Source: an uncultured Succinatimonas sp. (GTDB lineage: Bacteria > Pseudomonadota > Gammaproteobacteria > Enterobacterales > Succinivibrionaceae). From it: 8,297 nucleotides of DNA. Numbering within the stretch: the first letter of the stretch is position 1; the number at the start of each line of letters is the position of its first letter. The notes beneath the pieces are model-generated. The model did not search any database and was not told the origin of the DNA. It saw only the letters and a program-made list of their open reading frames with translations. Below are positions 6,153-8,297 of the stretch, one piece after another. The DNA lies in the NCBI GenBank assembly GCA_905201175.1, contig CAJKNC010000070.1, positions 1 to 8,297 on the forward strand, given 5' to 3'. Position numbers and translations under genes: made by a program.

Positions 6153-7058
6153 TTAAAGCAAGGTATGAGCCAATGGTAAAATACCGCCTAAGAAAGCCTC
6201 ATCCCCTTCTAAACTAAAGGATTCCAAACCAGCTAATTTAAGTCCTTTAACATAACGAGCAGTTAAGAACGGGCTTGCAATAATACCTAAGGCTCCATCT
6301 GCTGCGGTAAATTTGAAGATCTTCTGCATTGAAGCTATTTCTGCACCAATTAAAAGTCCTGATAAATACTCGCCGACATGACAAGGCTTAATGGCGCCTA
6401 AAATATTAGCTCCGCGGATTTCAAATAAGCGCGGGATAATATTGTTTTCTTCATAACCGCGATGCAGGCCTGCCTCAAAATCAGAAGCAGACTCTTCCTG
6501 ATCGCCTGCACCTAGGCCGATCAGAGAATATTTCATCATTATGGAGTGCATCTCTCCGGTCATGGCTGTTCTAAAAGAATTAACCTTATAGCCATCAGCT
6601 AAAACCCATTTGCAATGAGTTCCCGGCATTAAAAAAACCTTAGAGGGCTGCTTATTGATAGCACCTACTAACTGAGTCTCTTCACCACGGATAACATTGT
6701 AATTATCAGCCTCTTTAACGCATAGGCCCGGAACAATTCTAATTTTATATCCCTTGCTGTGCTTAACCTCAGTTAAATGATTAGGCAACTCAGCTAAATC
6801 TACCGGACACTGTAAATACTGAGCATCAGCCCAGCCATTTATAGAACCTACCATGCCTGCCATAATAGTAGGCATCACCCCATACTTAGCGAACCAATCT
6901 GCTGTAAGCTTGTCGAATACGCCTTCGCAGGCTGCACCGCGGACAACAGTAACACCCTCCGGTGATTTTTTTGTTTCGACTAATTTGTCATCTACATATA
7001 AAAAGGCTCTAACATTAGTTGAACCCCAATCCATAACTACAAAATTCTTAACGCTCAT
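6153..7058 (-). CDS. dgoK: 2-keto-3-deoxygalactonokinase
   Basis: This kinase phosphorylates 2-keto-3-deoxy-D-galactonate with ATP to the 6-phosphate, the middle step of the pathway. It is 301 residues against about 292 in E. coli. Family marks are DWGSTNVR at 10-17 (the ASKHA-type phosphate loop), AGMVGS at 67-72, RGEETQ at 124-129, PGTHCKW at 145-151, TGEMHS at 167-172 and SGLLIGAE at 233-240. The gene sits between dgoA and dgoD. Its Shine-Dalgarno AGGAG at 7070-7066 overlaps the dgoA stop codon, which points to tight translational coupling. The ATG at 7058 is 7 bases after that site. Confidence 0.96.
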   Translation of the reverse strand: MSVKNFVVMDWGSTNVRAFLYVDDKLVETKKSPEGVTVVRGAACEGVFDKLTADWFAKYGVMPTIMAGMVGSINGWADAQYLQCPVDLAELPNHLTEVKHSKGYKIRIVPGLCVKEADNYNVIRGEETQLVGAINKQPSKVFLMPGTHCKWVLADGYKVNSFRTAMTGEMHSIMMKYSLIGLGAGDQEESASDFEAGLHRGYEENNIIPRLFEIRGANILGAIKPCHVGEYLSGLLIGAEIASMQKIFKFTAADGALGIIASPFLTARYVKGLKLAGLESFSLEGDEAFLGGILPLAHTLL

Positions 7059-7065
7059 TTCTTAT

Positions 7066-7071
7066 CTCCTA
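7066..7071 (-). promoter_or_regulatory. dgoK ribosome binding site overlapping the dgoA stop
   Basis: On the minus strand the dgoA stop TAG (7071-7069) runs directly into AGGAG (7070-7066), reading TAGGAG, 7 bases before the dgoK ATG. A ribosome finishing dgoA would cover the dgoK initiation region, so the two are likely coupled. This arrangement also fixes the dgoK start. Confidence 0.7.
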
Positions 7072-7710
7072 ATGAATTGCATTGAAAAACTCTAAAGCAG
7101 CCTGGCGAATTTCATCAAATTTTCCGGCAGAAGCTCTCTTCTTATTGATAATATTTGATCCTATGCCGGCACTGCCGCATCCTGCATCTAAAAAAGCCTT
7201 CACATTATCTGCACTAACTCCGCCTACAGCCATAAGAGGGATATGGTTAATAGGTCCGCGAATAGCTTTAATATAATCTACGCCTAAATTAGCAGCAGGG
7301 AATACCTTAACAATATCGGCTCCCTCTTTATAAGCCGCAGCAATCTCAGATGGGCTAAAAGCACCAGGTACAGAAATTAATCCTAATTTATTCATTTCAT
7401 GAATAACTTCGAAATCGACATTAGGAGCTAAAGCAAAATCTGCGCCGGCATCCTTAGCTGCACGAGCCTGCTCTACAGTCATAACTGTTCCAGCGCCAAC
7501 GCAAATCTTATCTCCTAGAGTCTTCTTAACAAGGCTAATTGAAGAAGGCGTCAGCTTCAGACAATCGCTATCAGCCTGATCAAAAGTGATCTCCAAAAGC
7601 TTAATTCCTCCGTCAACAATAGCTTTAGCTGACTCTAATAAATTATCGCCGTAAACCTGACGCGAGATTGCTACTAAACGATTTTCTGCAATAAATTTTA
7701 AAACATCCAT
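7069..7710 (-). CDS. dgoA: 2-dehydro-3-deoxy-6-phosphogalactonate aldolase (KDPG/KHG aldolase family)
   Basis: This aldolase cleaves 2-keto-3-deoxy-6-phosphogalactonate to pyruvate and D-glyceraldehyde 3-phosphate. It is a class I, Schiff-base TIM-barrel enzyme of 213 residues. E40 in LLEITF is the likely general acid/base. VGAGTV lies at 71-76. K135 in VKVFPA is the expected Schiff-base lysine. The phosphate-binding loops include GGVS (163-166) and GIGSN (182-186). The operon (dgoK and dgoD downstream, 10-base gap to dgoK) supports the galactonate assignment. The sequence itself (SRQ after strand 1, ITFDQ, KVFPAANLG) resembles Eda-type KDPG aldolases more than E. coli DgoA, so it may accept both KDPG and KDPGal. 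The start at 7710 has AGGTGA 4 bases upstream. It is the first clear gene of the operon. Confidence 0.9.
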   Translation of the reverse strand: MDVLKFIAENRLVAISRQVYGDNLLESAKAIVDGGIKLLEITFDQADSDCLKLTPSSISLVKKTLGDKICVGAGTVMTVEQARAAKDAGADFALAPNVDFEVIHEMNKLGLISVPGAFSPSEIAAAYKEGADIVKVFPAANLGVDYIKAIRGPINHIPLMAVGGVSADNVKAFLDAGCGSAGIGSNIINKKRASAGKFDEIRQAALEFFNAIH

Positions 7711-7763
7711 TTTTTCACCTGTGTAATTAGAATTAGTTCCTAGGCTCCAAATCCATTAGCTAT

Positions 7764-8177
7764 TTAAAATTTGCGGGATCTATTATGAAAATTCAGAATA
7801 AAAGCAAGATAATAATTTACCAAATTAGTTAAATTCTTAATTTTATTCATTGCAAAAGATCCTAAAGTACCGCAAAGAGAAAATATGCATATAACCGATA
7901 TCAGTATATTCTTAGCTATAAGCAGTTTTTCATGGGAAAAGTAAAATTTGCAGCTAGTGGCTGAACATAAATATATATAATTGGCCAAAATCCAGAATTT
8001 TGATGTAATGCTATCGTTAATACCTTGGATTTTTTTTGAATTTTTAACTGCAGCATCTTGATATAAAAATACTCTGAAAATAAGCTCCAAGCTTATTGCA
8101 CAAGGCCATAAGCTTTTGCAGAAAGCTTTGGATCTAAACAGAATATCTGGCATTAACTGAACCATACCGCCTTGCAT
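7764..8177 (-). CDS. Hypothetical protein, possibly membrane-associated
   Basis: I do not recognise this 137-residue ORF. It has hydrophobic stretches near 22-39, 59-72, 85-108 and 117-130, so it could cross the membrane two to four times. It is cysteine-rich in parts (C20, C26, C71, C76, C97, C102) and ends with a basic tail, HNRSRKF. A stop-free run of this length is unexpected in such AT-rich DNA, and no competing gene covers it on the other strand, which argues for real coding. Against it, there is no good ribosome site before the ATG at 8177. Internal starts at M5 or M9 are possible, with M5 preceded by AAGGCGGT. It is 53 bases upstream of dgoA on the same strand and could be an operon leader gene, a gene remnant or spurious. 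Confidence 0.4.
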   Translation of the reverse strand: MQGGMVQLMPDILFRSKAFCKSLWPCAISLELIFRVFLYQDAAVKNSKKIQGINDSITSKFWILANYIYLCSATSCKFYFSHEKLLIAKNILISVICIFSLCGTLGSFAMNKIKNLTNLVNYYLAFILNFHNRSRKF

Positions 8178-8214
8178 TTATTTATATCGATATATTTAGT
8201 TACACGATTTGTCT

Positions 8215-8220
8215 ATAATA
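8215..8220 (-). promoter_or_regulatory. Candidate -10 for the right-edge minus-strand ORF
   Basis: The minus strand reads TATTAT (5 of 6 matches to TATAAT), about 38 bases upstream of the ATG at 8177. No good -35 is seen. The CRP-like palindrome at 8267-8282 would be centred about 66 bases upstream of the implied start, near usual class I activator spacing. The plus strand has TATAAT at 8214-8219 in the same place, so direction is ambiguous. Confidence 0.3.
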
Positions 8221-8266
8221 CTAGAGATATTGACCAAAATAATAAAAAAAAATAATAAATATTTCC

Positions 8267-8282
8267 AGTGATCTTGATCACT
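8267..8282. promoter_or_regulatory. CRP-type binding site
   Basis: AGTGATCTTGATCACT is a 16-base dyad, perfect except for its two central bases. It fits GTGA-N6-TCAC, the core of the CRP (cAMP receptor protein) operator, very well. It also reads as GTGAT-N4-ATCAC, close to an FNR site, though the outer TTGAT bases are missing. It could activate the minus-strand ORF and dgo genes, or a plus-strand gene beyond the window edge. CRP control would suit a sugar-acid catabolic operon. The site is clear; its target is inferred. Confidence 0.55.
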
Positions 8283-8297
8283 TTTAGTATAAAAAAA

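Noticed and set aside
6853..7095. Plus-strand 80-codon open frame across the dgoK start.
   Set aside because: It is antisense to conserved dgoK N-terminal motifs; a chance frame.
7082..7276. Plus-strand 64-codon open frame inside dgoA.
   Set aside because: It is antisense to the conserved aldolase C-terminal half; a chance frame.
8267..8285. The edge palindrome read as a plus-strand terminator (short stem then TTTT).
   Set aside because: No plus-strand gene lies upstream, the stem would need a very small loop, and the CRP consensus match is better.
1..8297. CRISPR arrays, insertion sequences, toxin-antitoxin or defence genes.
   Set aside because: No regularly spaced repeats, transposase features, terminal repeats or known defence motifs were found on either strand.

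Overview
The window looks like chromosomal DNA from an AT-rich gammaproteobacterium. The prolyl-tRNA synthetase and the D-galactonate dehydratase both resemble their Escherichia coli counterparts closely, down to the numbering of catalytic residues, and the tRNA-Arg(CCT) has the E. coli argW layout. The low GC content and the mix of genes would fit an anaerobic gut member of the Aeromonadales such as the Succinivibrionaceae. That placement is an inference made without any database search.

Left part (1-672). An AT-rich stretch ends in two adjacent perfect palindromes (191-204 and 203-228). They lie just beyond the stop of a small minus-strand gene for a 77-residue membrane-anchored, cysteine-rich protein, which might be an NqrM-like iron-handling protein. 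A divergent promoter region separates it from proS.

Centre left (673-3815). proS (prolyl-tRNA synthetase, plus strand) converges with a minus-strand gene for a CobS/MoxR-type AAA+ ATPase, with only 8 bases between the stop codons. Each gene appears to carry the other's terminator. The proS terminator hairpin lies inside the ATPase coding region and exactly covers the seven codons of an AT-hook-like motif at its C-terminus. The ATPase terminator hairpin covers both stop codons, and its U-tract lies in the end of proS. No CobT-like partner is present. About 350 bases of AT-rich non-coding DNA follow.

Centre (3792-4952). A tRNA-Arg(CCT) gene with an extended -10 promoter is followed by a ten-segment AEC-family permease on the plus strand. 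A long hairpin just after the permease stop has its U-tract on the minus strand, so it chiefly terminates the operon coming from the right.

Right part (4977-7710). On the minus strand is a compact D-galactonate (De Ley-Doudoroff type) operon in the order dgoA-dgoK-dgoD. DgoD dehydrates D-galactonate to 2-keto-3-deoxygalactonate, DgoK phosphorylates it, and DgoA cleaves the product to pyruvate and glyceraldehyde 3-phosphate. No DgoR regulator or DgoT transporter is visible. The only transporter here is the convergent AEC permease, which is not co-transcribed. The aldolase looks more like an Eda/KDPG-type enzyme than E. coli DgoA.

Right edge (7711-8297). An unrecognised 137-codon ORF, probably a membrane protein, lies upstream of dgoA on the same strand. 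Further up is a near-perfect CRP-type palindrome (8267-8282). I found no CRISPR array, insertion sequence or phage module. The most original observation is the terminator that doubles as AT-hook coding sequence.
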